64,000 bases of DNA, from the NCBI RefSeq assembly GCF_000377905.1, contig NZ_KB898874.1, forward strand, positions 124,001-188,000, written 5' to 3'. The notes below the pieces were generated by a model. It worked only from the letters and a program-made list of their open reading frames with translations. It was not told where the DNA came from and searched no databases. Shown piece by piece: positions 26,352-34,309 of this stretch. Within the stretch, counting starts at the first letter, position 1. The number at the start of each line of letters is the position of its first letter. The translations under genes and the position numbers were made by a program. The stretch is from Thioalkalivibrio sp. ALMg11. GTDB lineage: Bacteria > Pseudomonadota > Gammaproteobacteria > Ectothiorhodospirales > Ectothiorhodospiraceae.

Positions 26352-27341
26352 ATGGCTGCGCCAGTCACCGGCGACACGCTCCCGCCCTGGCTGCAAAGGC
26401 CGTGGGAGACGCTGGTTCGGCGCGGGCGCGAAGGGCGCCTGCCCAGCGGTCTGCTGGTTCACGGCGCTCCGGGCGTTGGCAAGGCGCTGCTGACGCGGGC
26501 GCTGGTCCAGGCCCTGTTGTGCCAGCGCGCGACTGGCACCGAGCCGCCGTGTGGCGAATGCAACGGCTGTCGCAGCTTCCTTGGCGGTGTACACCCCGAG
26601 GTGATGACGCTGGAGCCGGAGGAGGCGGGCAAGGAGATCCTGATCGCGGCGGCCCGCGAGGCGATCGAGTTTCTCTCGCTGTCCGGTTCGCGCGGACTGC
26701 GCAGCGTGATCATCCGCCCGGCCGATGCCCTGAACACGAATGCTGCGAATGCGCTGCTGAAGACGCTGGAGGAACCCCCGCCGAGGGCCATGCTGATTCT
26801 CGAGGCGGCGCAGCCGGCGCGCCTGCCAGCGACCATCCGCAGCCGCTGCCAGATGGTCGAGATCGCTACGCCGGGGCCTGCCGAAGCAACGGACTGGCTG
26901 CGCAGGGCCGCCGATGATCCTGCGGCGGTGGACGAGGCCTATGCCGCCAGTCTCGGGCGCCCGCTGGCCGCCCGCGAGATCCTGACGGACCCCGACCGTA
27001 TGGCGCGCTGGGAACAGGACCGCGAGGCCCTAACCCTGCTGCTGCGTCGCCCCGGGGTGACACCGATGGCCAGTGCCATGCAACGCAGCCTTCCGGAATC
27101 CCTGATCCCGAGAGTCCAGGCCCTGCTGGTTGCGGCCCAGCGCCTGCTCGTCAACGGCGAGCCGGATGCGTTTGGCCGGCAGTTCCCGCGCGATCTACTC
27201 GAGGACTTCGCCCGGCGCATGGGGCCGCGGCGGCTGGCCGAACTTTCGAATCAAGCGCTCGTCTGGCAACGCCAGGCCTCGCGCCAGCTCAACCCGCAGC
27301 TGCGCATGGAAGACATCGCATTGAGCTTCCTCAAGAAGTAA
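26352..27341 (+). CDS. holB: DNA polymerase III delta' subunit
   Basis: Clamp-loader subunit of the replisome. The 329-aa AAA+ protein has a degenerate P-loop (HGAPGVGKALLTRAL), the zinc-module cysteines around PPCGECNGCRSF and the SRC motif in IRSRCQMVEIATPG. Coupled to tmk and followed by pilZ, as in Pseudomonas. Confidence 0.95.
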   Translation: MAAPVTGDTLPPWLQRPWETLVRRGREGRLPSGLLVHGAPGVGKALLTRALVQALLCQRATGTEPPCGECNGCRSFLGGVHPEVMTLEPEEAGKEILIAAAREAIEFLSLSGSRGLRSVIIRPADALNTNAANALLKTLEEPPPRAMLILEAAQPARLPATIRSRCQMVEIATPGPAEATDWLRRAADDPAAVDEAYAASLGRPLAAREILTDPDRMARWEQDREALTLLLRRPGVTPMASAMQRSLPESLIPRVQALLVAAQRLLVNGEPDAFGRQFPRDLLEDFARRMGPRRLAELSNQALVWQRQASRQLNPQLRMEDIALSFLKK

Positions 27342-27438
27342 GGCGTCACTCACCGCGAGGACGGTCGGGGTGGCGCGGTATCGGTGCGATGGGCGATACT
27401 GCTCGACCCAGCACGATTTCAGGTCACACGGAGGGTCT

Positions 27439-27777
27439 ATGGCCGGGCAGGGCATGCTCACCTTGGCAATCAAGGAAAAACCCGCGCTGTATGCGGCATA
27501 CATGCCGTTCGTGACCAATGGCGGTCTATTCATCCCGACCGACAAGGCCTACAAGCTCGGAGACCAGGTTTTCCTGCTGCTGTCGCTGCTGGAGGATTCG
27601 GATCGCCTCCCGACCCCCTGTACGGTGGTCTGGATTACCCCGCCGCGCGCCCAGGGCAACCGGCTGCGGGGCATCGGCGTGCAGTTCAACAAGTCGGACA
27701 AGGGTGTGACCCACCGCCGCATCGAGGAACATCTGGGCGGCATGCTGAACTCCGACCGCAAGACCCATACCTTCTAG
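27439..27777 (+). CDS. pilZ: Type IV pilus assembly protein PilZ
   Basis: A 112-aa PilZ-domain protein of the type IV pilus group, which in Pseudomonas works with pilus-assembly factors and lacks the cyclic-di-GMP binding residues. Here too the canonical RxxxR and D/NxSxxG motifs are not apparent. The start at 27439 with GGAGG just upstream is preferred over one 23 codons earlier. The holB-pilZ order is conserved with P. aeruginosa, supporting the assignment. Confidence 0.88.
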   Translation: MAGQGMLTLAIKEKPALYAAYMPFVTNGGLFIPTDKAYKLGDQVFLLLSLLEDSDRLPTPCTVVWITPPRAQGNRLRGIGVQFNKSDKGVTHRRIEEHLGGMLNSDRKTHTF

Positions 27778-27783
27778 AAGAGA

Positions 27784-27832
27784 CGTCCTTGCGGACGACG
27801 CCTCGCGCCCTTGGGGCGCGCTCCCACACGCG
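27784..27832. repeat. REP-like double hairpin between convergent genes
   Basis: Two adjacent inverted repeats: a 5-bp stem (27784-27797, loop TTGC) and a 7-bp stem (27804-27820, loop TTG). On the minus strand the second is flanked by TGTGGGAGC, which resembles the head of Pseudomonas-type REP sequences. No second copy was seen in this window. It may also act as a two-way terminator. Confidence 0.45.
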
Positions 27833-27861
27833 TTACCACCGGCCGTTCTCCGCCGTACCTC

Positions 27862-28995
27862 TCAGCGTACCGTAGCCGCGCCGGCTTCTCGGATGGCCTC
27901 GCCCAGATATTCCAGCGCCTGGTCGATCTGCGCCTGCGTCAGGTAGAAGTGGGGCGCAAAACGGATCCCGCCCCCACGCATGGCACACAGGATGCCGTGC
28001 CCCTGAAGCCTCGCGTAAAGCGCTTCTAGATCATCCACCGGCGGTCGGAACGTCAGGATGCCGGCACGCCGGCCGCGCGGTGTCAGGATTTGGCAGCCGA
28101 GCGCACGCAGGCCGTCTTCCAGATGCAGCCAGTGCTCGCGGATCTCGTGGTCGATGCTGTCCAGCCCGATCTCCAGCAGCAGGGAAAGGCTGGCGTGCAG
28201 GGCGTGAATCCCGAGCATGTTCGGGCTGCCCGGTTCAAAACGCCGTGCACTCGTGGCGGGCTCGATCCCCGGGTTCGAGAAATCGCCGGCATGCGCCAGC
28301 ATATTCCAGCCATACTCCTGCAGCGTCAGCCGTTCGCGGATCTCCGGATTTACGTAGAACACCCCGATTCCTTCCGGCGCCAGCATCCACTTGTGGGCAT
28401 CGGCCATCACAAAGTCCGCATGGCAGCCGGGCGCGTCAAAGGGCAGGGCGCCCAAGTGCTGGATCGCATCGACACAGAACAGGATGCGCCGCGAGCGCAG
28501 TTCCGCGCCCAGCGCCTGGATGTCGACCCGCAGCCCGGAGTCATAGCGCACCGCACTGGTGGCCACCAGACGGGTCCGCGCATCACAGGCGGCCAGCAAC
28601 TCGCGTTCCGGTTCCTCGCCAATGGCGACCTCGCGCGCCTCGATGCCGAAGCGCTCCGCGGCGGCCAGCCAGACGACACGATTGGACGGGAACTCGTGCG
28701 CCGGGAACACCACATTGTCGCCCGGCTGCCAGTCCAGGCCGAAGGCCACCATCGACAGCGCCTCGGACGTGTTCTTCACGAAGGCAATGTCCTCTGCGGA
28801 CGGCGCCCCGATCAGCGCCCGTGCGAGTTCCCGCGTCGCGTCGATCTGCTGCAGCCACTGAAGGTAGTCGCGCGAGCCATGGGCCACATTCTCCCGGGCG
28901 AAGCGGCAGACGGCCTCCTCGGTGCGCCGGGGCCAGGGCCCCACGGCGGCATGATTGAGATGGATGATCCCTTCCTGTGGAAACTCCGGGTGCAT
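27862..28995 (-). CDS. Class V aminotransferase family PLP enzyme
   Basis: A 377-aa fold-type I PLP enzyme of the class V group (cysteine desulfurase, isopenicillin-N epimerase, kynureninase relatives). The PLP lysine is in VMADAHKWMLAPEGIGVFYV, and the N-terminus has INLNHAA-like IHLNHAAVGPWP. The start at 28995 has AAGGAGG upstream. No Fe-S assembly or partner genes lie beside it, so a desulfurase role is not supported and the substrate is unknown. Confidence 0.8.
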   Translation of the reverse strand: MHPEFPQEGIIHLNHAAVGPWPRRTEEAVCRFARENVAHGSRDYLQWLQQIDATRELARALIGAPSAEDIAFVKNTSEALSMVAFGLDWQPGDNVVFPAHEFPSNRVVWLAAAERFGIEAREVAIGEEPERELLAACDARTRLVATSAVRYDSGLRVDIQALGAELRSRRILFCVDAIQHLGALPFDAPGCHADFVMADAHKWMLAPEGIGVFYVNPEIRERLTLQEYGWNMLAHAGDFSNPGIEPATSARRFEPGSPNMLGIHALHASLSLLLEIGLDSIDHEIREHWLHLEDGLRALGCQILTPRGRRAGILTFRPPVDDLEALYARLQGHGILCAMRGGGIRFAPHFYLTQAQIDQALEYLGEAIREAGAATVR

Positions 28996-29355
28996 GCGAT
29001 CCTCCTTGGCCGGAGCCAAAGGGTAACCCAGTCAGGCGGGGCTTAGAACACCCGGAAAAAGGCAGATGAAGTGGTCCGCCTGCGCACCCGGCGCATCAGC
29101 CATCCCCGGGGAATGGTTGTGAAAATGTCGGCAAGTTGTTAATTTGCCGGCTTCTGAAGGTCCCGCTACCCCGCCCATCGACAGCGGCACGGGTCAGCCT
29201 CTTACTCGCTGCTCTTGCGGACGCCGTTCGTGTGCGAATGGTCATCCCGTATCCCTTGAGCTTGAGCGCCCCGAACGTCCCGGGATGCACGCGCATCCTC
29301 GCCCAGCGCTGCGGCGAGGCACTCCAATTTTATTTTGTCGGCACAGGAGTCGCGG
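28996..29355 (+). other. 360-base gap with a candidate promoter for the KamA-like gene
   Basis: No credible gene is seen here. TTGTGA (29117-29122) and TAATTT (29140-29145) are 17 bases apart and could drive the downstream radical SAM gene with a leader of about 200 bases. The final 25 bases before the gene are AT-rich and carry the AGGAG ribosome site. Confidence 0.35.
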
Positions 29356-30726
29356 ATGAATTCCGTTGTCCAGTTCTATCGTGATCCCCAGCTTGGTGCG
29401 GTCGAGCCGCGCGAGTTCCGCGTCTTTAATGAACGCTCGATCGAACGCATCCCGGCCTTGGCCAACCTGCCCGAGGCCATACGCTTCGAGATGCAGGTCG
29501 TTGCCAGCGTTCTTCCGTTCCGGGTCAACGACTACGTGATCGAGGAGCTGATCGACTGGAGCCGGGTTCCCGACGACCCAATCTTCCAGCTGACCTTTCC
29601 GCAACGGGACATGCTGGCGCCCGAGGCCTTCGAGCGTATGGCCGTTCTGCATCGCCATGGGGCAGGGCGGGCCGAGATCCAGGCCCTCGCGCGCGAGCTG
29701 CGCGAGGAGCTCAACCCGCATCCAGCCGGGCAGATGGAGCTCAACCGCCCGAGCGAGGAAGCGGGCGAGGTCATCAACGGCCTCCAGCACAAGTATCGCG
29801 AAACCGTGCTGTTCTTCCCCGGCCAGGGCCAGACCTGCCACAGTTATTGCACCTTCTGCTTCCGCTGGGCCCAGTTCGTCGGTGACAAGGAGCTGCGCAT
29901 CGCCAGCACCGATGCCGCGTTGCTGCACGACTACCTGCGCGGCCATCCGGAGATCAGCGACCTGCTAATGACGGGCGGCGACCCGATGGTGATGAAAACC
30001 AAGCACCTGAAGGCCTATCTTGAGGCTTTGCTGGAGCCGGAGCTGGCCCACATACAGACCGTACGGATCGGCACCAAGGCCCTGACGTTCTGGCCCTACC
30101 GATTCGTGACCGACTCGGATGCGGACGAACTGCTGCGTCTGCTGGAGCGGCTGGTCGAGGCGGGCAAGCACGTCGCCCTGATGGCGCACTACAACCATCC
30201 GAATGAACTGCGCACCCCGATCGCCCACGAGGCCATCCGCCGTGTGCGCGACACCGGCGCCGAAATCCGCGCCCAGGGGCCGCTGCTCCGGCACATCAAC
30301 GACGACGCCGAGGCCTGGGCTGATCTGTGGCGCGAACAGGTGCGCCTCGGGATCATCCCGTATTACATGTTCGTCGAGCGTGACACCGGGGCGCGACGCT
30401 ACTTCGAGGTCCCGCTGGCCCGCGCCTGGGAGATCTACCGCGAAGCCATGAAGCAGGTCTCGGGGCTCGGGCGCACCGCCCGCGGACCCTCGATGAGCGC
30501 CGAGCCCGGCAAGGTGGAGATCCAGGGCGTGGCCGAGATCCAGGGCGAGAAGGTCTTCGTCCTGCGCTTCATCCAGGCGCGCAATCCAGACTGGGTCCAG
30601 CGGCCGTTCTTCGCGCGCTACGACGAGCAGGCCACCTGGCTCGATCAGCTCGAACCCGCCTTTGGCGAAGATCGCTTCTTCTTCGAGAACGAGCTGGCCA
30701 CGATGAGGGCGGAATCCGCTCATTGA
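29356..30726 (+). CDS. KamA-family radical SAM protein (lysine 2,3-aminomutase-like)
   Basis: A 456-aa radical SAM/PLP enzyme of the amino-acid 2,3-aminomutase group. The cluster motif CxxxCxxC is in QTCHSYCTFCFRWAQFVG, where the usual CxRR after the cluster is FRW. The glycine-rich SAM segment LLMTGGDPMVMK and a possible PLP lysine in SAEPGKVEIQG are visible. It is much longer than EpmB (about 340 aa), and no epmA, efp or acetyl-beta-lysine acetyltransferase gene lies nearby. Start 29356 follows AGGAG. The substrate is unknown; a beta-amino acid osmolyte role is only a possibility. Confidence 0.75.
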   Translation: MNSVVQFYRDPQLGAVEPREFRVFNERSIERIPALANLPEAIRFEMQVVASVLPFRVNDYVIEELIDWSRVPDDPIFQLTFPQRDMLAPEAFERMAVLHRHGAGRAEIQALARELREELNPHPAGQMELNRPSEEAGEVINGLQHKYRETVLFFPGQGQTCHSYCTFCFRWAQFVGDKELRIASTDAALLHDYLRGHPEISDLLMTGGDPMVMKTKHLKAYLEALLEPELAHIQTVRIGTKALTFWPYRFVTDSDADELLRLLERLVEAGKHVALMAHYNHPNELRTPIAHEAIRRVRDTGAEIRAQGPLLRHINDDAEAWADLWREQVRLGIIPYYMFVERDTGARRYFEVPLARAWEIYREAMKQVSGLGRTARGPSMSAEPGKVEIQGVAEIQGEKVFVLRFIQARNPDWVQRPFFARYDEQATWLDQLEPAFGEDRFFFENELATMRAESAH

Positions 30727-30755
30727 GTCCGCCTCTGCTGGGCGGGTTTGGCACA

Positions 30756-32123
30756 ATGCGCCATATGGATAACAACACCCTCAAGAACCGCGACCTCCGT
30801 GCCCTCTGGCATCCCTGTACCCAGATGAAGGATTACGGCGAGGAGGGGACCCTCCCGTTGCTCCCGATCCAGCGCGGGGAGGGCGTCTGGCTGTACGATT
30901 TCGATGGCAACCGCTATCTGGACGCCATCAGTTCGTGGTGGGTGAACCTGTTTGGTCACGCCAACCCCCGCATCGGCAATGCGGTGAAGGAGCAGCTCGA
31001 TCAGTTGGAGCACGTCATCCTCGCGGGCTGCACCCACGAGCCGGTGGTCGAGCTCTGTGAACGCCTGATCCGCATCACTCCCGACGGTCTGGATCGCGTC
31101 TTCCTGGCGGACAACGGCAGCGCCGGGGTCGAAGTTGCCCTGAAGATGAGCTTTCATTACTGGCGCAACGTGGAACGCCCGCAGAAGACTCGATTTATGC
31201 GGCTGTCGAACAGCTATCACGGCGAGACCCTGGGGGCGCTGTCGGTCAGCGACGTCCCGCTGTACAGCGCCACCTACGAACCGCTGATGCTGGACGTGAT
31301 TACCGTGCCGGCCCCGGACTGTTTCGACCGCGAGGCCGGCGAGAGCTGCGCCGACGTGGCCCGCCGACAGTTCGTCCACATGGAACAGGCCCTGGTGGAA
31401 CACGCCGATGAAACCGCCGCCGTCATCATCGAGCCCCTGGTGCAGTGCGCCGGCCACATGCGCATGTACGACCCGGAATACCTGCGGCTGCTGCGCGAGG
31501 CCTGCGACCGCCACGGCGTCCACCTGATCGCCGACGAGATCGCCGTGGGCTTTGGCCGAACGGGCACGTTGTTCGCCTGCGAACAGGGCCCGATCACGCC
31601 CGATTTCCTGTGTCTGTCCAAGGGGCTGACCGGCGGCTATCTGCCGATGGCCGCGGTGCTCACCACGGATACGGTCTACCAGGCGTTCTACGACGATTAC
31701 GAAAAGCTCAACATGTTCCTGCACTCGCATTCTTATACCGGAAACCCGCTGGCGTGCAGGGCAGCCCTGGCCACACTGGACATCTTCGAGGCCGATCCGG
31801 TTCTTGAGAGAAACCGGGATCTTGCGCTCCATATCGAGAAACGACTCGAACCATTGAAGGACCATCCGCACGTGGCCGACGTGCGCCAGCACGGCATGAT
31901 CGCCGCGGTGGAACTGGTGCAGGACAAGACTCGGCGCACGCCGTATCCATGGCAGGAGCGCCGCGGCCTGCATATCTACCGCCACGGTCTGACCCGCGGT
32001 GCGTTACTGCGGCCACTGGGTAATGTGAGTTACCTGATGCCGCCATACGTGATCACCGAAGAACAGATCGATTTCCTGGTCGAGGTGATGATCGAAGGCA
32101 TCGAGAAGGCTGTGCGCGCCTGA
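30756..32123 (+). CDS. bioA: Adenosylmethionine-8-amino-7-oxononanoate aminotransferase
   Basis: Biotin pathway transaminase forming DAPA from KAPA with SAM as amino donor. The 455-aa class III aminotransferase has WHPCTQMKDY, SSWWVNLFGHANPRI and the PLP lysine in FLCLSKGLTGGYLPMAAVL. The start is uncertain: ATG at 30756 or at 30765 (MDNNTLKNRD), neither with a clear ribosome site. It is 29 bases after the KamA-like gene, possibly cotranscribed. No other bio genes are in the window. Confidence 0.93.
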   Translation: MRHMDNNTLKNRDLRALWHPCTQMKDYGEEGTLPLLPIQRGEGVWLYDFDGNRYLDAISSWWVNLFGHANPRIGNAVKEQLDQLEHVILAGCTHEPVVELCERLIRITPDGLDRVFLADNGSAGVEVALKMSFHYWRNVERPQKTRFMRLSNSYHGETLGALSVSDVPLYSATYEPLMLDVITVPAPDCFDREAGESCADVARRQFVHMEQALVEHADETAAVIIEPLVQCAGHMRMYDPEYLRLLREACDRHGVHLIADEIAVGFGRTGTLFACEQGPITPDFLCLSKGLTGGYLPMAAVLTTDTVYQAFYDDYEKLNMFLHSHSYTGNPLACRAALATLDIFEADPVLERNRDLALHIEKRLEPLKDHPHVADVRQHGMIAAVELVQDKTRRTPYPWQERRGLHIYRHGLTRGALLRPLGNVSYLMPPYVITEEQIDFLVEVMIEGIEKAVRA

Positions 32124-32359
32124 GGCGATTGTCGCGCACACGCGATCCGGGCCCGGGTCGCGCAGGCTCAATTGCCATTTCTACCATTCAGGCCCCTTCG
32201 TCGCCTCCATCCATAACGACGCATAATACATATTATGTTAAATCGTTGATGAGAGACTGTGTTGGCCGCCTGAGCGAGGCTCCGGACACTGCGCGCTTGC
32301 GGGAGCCCGGCGCGGGTTCTCTCCCCGGCCGGAAATTCCCGATCGTTAACGGCTTCGGG
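32124..32359. other. Convergent intergenic region with two palindromes
   Basis: Between bioA and mtnP. At 32141-32162 lies a 22-base near-perfect GC palindrome that may act as a terminator. At 32222-32237 lies an AT-only style palindrome (CATAATA, two bases, TATTATG), unusual for this GC-rich DNA. No gene is supported. Confidence 0.35.
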
Positions 32360-33112
32360 TCAGGAAAGCCTGCTGATCACGTGCGTCAGGATCTGTTTCA
32401 CCCGGGCCATGCCGACATCCAGATTCGCGGCAATGTCATCCATGGTGATCTCGCCTTCGGCGCGTCCGGCCGCCCAGTTGGCGATTACGGCACAGCAGGC
32501 GTAGTTCAGCCCCAGTTCGCGCGCGAGCGCCGCCTCGGGCATGCCGGTCATGCCGACCAGATCGCAACCGTCGCGTTCCAGGCGATCGATCTCCGCGGCC
32601 GTCTCCAGGCGTGGTCCCTGTGTGGCCCCGTAGGTCCCGTGGTCCACGGCCTCGATACCCAGCTCGTCGATCGCACGGATCAGGGTCTGCCGGACGCTGT
32701 CGCTATACGGCCAGGTCATATCGATGTGGGTGACCTCTTCCAGGTCATTCCCCTCGAAGAAGGTATTCGCCCGTGACCAGGTGTAATCGATGATCTGATC
32801 GGGGATCGCGACCATGCCCGGCTTCATCTCTTCGCCTATCCCGCCGACTGCGGCCACGGCCACCACGTTGTCGATCCCGGCATTTTTCAGCGCCCAGATA
32901 TTGGCGCGGTAGTTCACTTCGTGCGGCGGGATGGTATGGCGGGCCCCGTGCCGTGGCAGAAACACGATCTCGGTATCGGTCAGGCGACCGAACACCAGCG
33001 GCCCCGAGGGTTCGCCATACGGCGTGTGCATCACCTGACGCCGGGTGATCTCCAGATCCTTCAGCCGGGTCAGGCCGGTTCCGCCGATGACGGCGATACG
33101 GGGTGCGGACAT
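32360..33112 (-). CDS. mtnP: S-methyl-5'-thioinosine (or thioadenosine) phosphorylase
   Basis: A 250-aa nucleoside phosphorylase of the MTA/MTI phosphorylase group, salvaging the thio-nucleoside by-product of polyamine and other SAM-dependent reactions. Motifs: IAVIGGTGLTRL, FLPRHGARHTIPPHEVNYRA, TQGPRLETAAEI and VGMTGMPEAALAREL. Overall it resembles the Pseudomonas enzyme that prefers methylthioinosine. It lies 22 bases downstream of hpt, which would salvage the hypoxanthine that MTI phosphorolysis yields; this supports the thioinosine assignment. Confidence 0.85.
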   Translation of the reverse strand: MSAPRIAVIGGTGLTRLKDLEITRRQVMHTPYGEPSGPLVFGRLTDTEIVFLPRHGARHTIPPHEVNYRANIWALKNAGIDNVVAVAAVGGIGEEMKPGMVAIPDQIIDYTWSRANTFFEGNDLEEVTHIDMTWPYSDSVRQTLIRAIDELGIEAVDHGTYGATQGPRLETAAEIDRLERDGCDLVGMTGMPEAALARELGLNYACCAVIANWAAGRAEGEITMDDIAANLDVGMARVKQILTHVISRLS

Positions 33113-33134
33113 GAGCGCCTCGAGCGTGGGTGGT

Positions 33135-33686
33135 TTAATGGTCGGCCACGGCGAAGATGCCGGGCGCGTTTCGAAGATAATCCTGATAGTCCATACCGTA
33201 CCCGAACAGATAGCGGTTTGGGGCCTCCAGCGCCGCGTAGTCGACGGTGATCGCCGGGTCGCGCTCCGGGTTGTGCTTGTCCACCAGGACGATGGAGATC
33301 ACCTGCGCCGCACCCTGCTCTTCGCAGAACGTCTTGATTCCCTCCAGGGTAATCCCGCCGTCCAGGATGTCATCAACAATGACGACGGTGCGATCCTTGA
33401 GCGACGCCTGCGGGCGTGCCAGCCAGTGCAACTGGTCACCGCCGCGGGTGCCGCCGCGATAGCGCGTCGCGTGCAGGTAATCCACCTGCATGGGAAACGA
33501 CCAGCGGGTCAGCAACCCGCCCATCAGCACCACACCCCCGTTCATCACGCCCATGACCAGCGGATTACGTTCTTTCAGCGCGGCGGCTGTACGTTCGGCC
33601 AGGCGATCGATCGCCGTCTCGACGGCATCACGGCTGAAGAGGCAGTCGGCGTCGCGCAATGTGGCTCGGGCCTGTTCCGGGCTCAT
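33135..33686 (-). CDS. hpt: Hypoxanthine-guanine phosphoribosyltransferase
   Basis: Purine salvage enzyme making IMP/GMP from hypoxanthine/guanine and PRPP. The 183-aa type I PRTase has the PRPP loop VVIVDDILDGGITLEGIK and an N-terminal MGVMNGGVVLMGGLL. Upstream of mtnP on the same strand with 22 bases between. It is separated from the DsrE-like gene by a terminator-like hairpin, so hpt-mtnP looks like its own operon. Confidence 0.9.
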   Translation of the reverse strand: MSPEQARATLRDADCLFSRDAVETAIDRLAERTAAALKERNPLVMGVMNGGVVLMGGLLTRWSFPMQVDYLHATRYRGGTRGGDQLHWLARPQASLKDRTVVIVDDILDGGITLEGIKTFCEEQGAAQVISIVLVDKHNPERDPAITVDYAALEAPNRYLFGYGMDYQDYLRNAPGIFAVADH

Positions 33687-33779
33687 GGCATGTCCTGAGG
33701 GTGTCAGTGCGGGAAATCATGTCCGAGCATCCACGAATCGGCAAGGCAACCCTCGCCTTTTCGGACCCCGGAAACGCAA

Positions 33780-33803
33780 CCGGCCGGCACAAGGGCCGGC
33801 CGG
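33780..33803 (-). terminator. Terminator-like hairpin after the DsrE-like gene
   Basis: A perfect 9-bp GC stem (33780-33788 and 33795-33803) with a 6-base loop, 23 bases past the DsrE-like stop on the minus strand. Only a short T-rich stretch follows. Confidence 0.6.
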
Positions 33804-33826
33804 CTGGCAAACGAACGTCGGTACCC

Positions 33827-34195
33827 TTAGTAGGTAAAGGTGACCGTGTCGTCGTCCATCGCTTCGGAGATCACGTAGGCGCCGCCCACGGTTTCTTCGA
33901 TCTCCGGAATCAGGTCGTTGCCCCACAGATCCAGGGTCGGGGTGCAGACCTTCATCACCACGCCCGCTTCCACGGCGTCCTTCATGAAGTCGTAGACGCT
34001 CTTGCTGGAGCCTTCCTGCACAAACAGGTTTTCGGCAACGCCTTTCTTGGCGAGCTCGCCGGCACGGCCGGTCATGATGACTTCAACGTCGTATTCCATG
34101 GCGGCCGCCACGGTGGCCTGGAAGAACGGGGCACCCAACTCGGAAGCGTTGCTCGGGTCGGTGTTGACCATGACGATCAGGAGCTTGTCGGCCAT
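33827..34195 (-). CDS. DsrE/DsrF-like family protein
   Basis: A 122-aa DsrE-fold protein related to sulfur-relay proteins (TusD/DsrE, DsrE2-like). Start MADKLLIVMVNTDPSN follows GGAG. A single cysteine is conserved-looking, in VVMKVCTPTLDLWG near the C-terminus, where active cysteines of the family lie. Monocistronic by context: own promoter upstream and hairpin downstream. A sulfur-trafficking role is plausible in a sulfur oxidiser but not proven; no dsr or tus genes are adjacent. Confidence 0.75.
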   Translation of the reverse strand: MADKLLIVMVNTDPSNASELGAPFFQATVAAAMEYDVEVIMTGRAGELAKKGVAENLFVQEGSSKSVYDFMKDAVEAGVVMKVCTPTLDLWGNDLIPEIEETVGGAYVISEAMDDDTVTFTY

Positions 34196-34261
34196 TTTGG
34201 ATCTCCAACTTCAGTGGTGAGTGTGAATATTACTAGCTGCTCAACTGCAAACCGGTGGCGC

Positions 34262-34291
34262 ATTATAGGCGGCTCGGCACGCGGGTGCCAA
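34262..34291 (-). promoter_or_regulatory. Putative strong sigma70 promoter of the DsrE-like gene
   Basis: On the minus strand TTGGCA (34291-34286) and a perfect TATAAT (34267-34262) are 18 bases apart, 67 bases before the start codon. Confidence 0.65.
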
Positions 34292-34309
34292 TGCGCCCTT
34301 TCCATGGGG

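Noticed and set aside
27384-27875. Alternative 163-codon frame overlapping pilZ
   Set aside because: Out of frame with a recognisable PilZ protein that has its own ribosome site.
32129-32776. Rightward 215-codon frame entering mtnP antisense
   Set aside because: Mostly antisense to mtnP; no domain or ribosome site.
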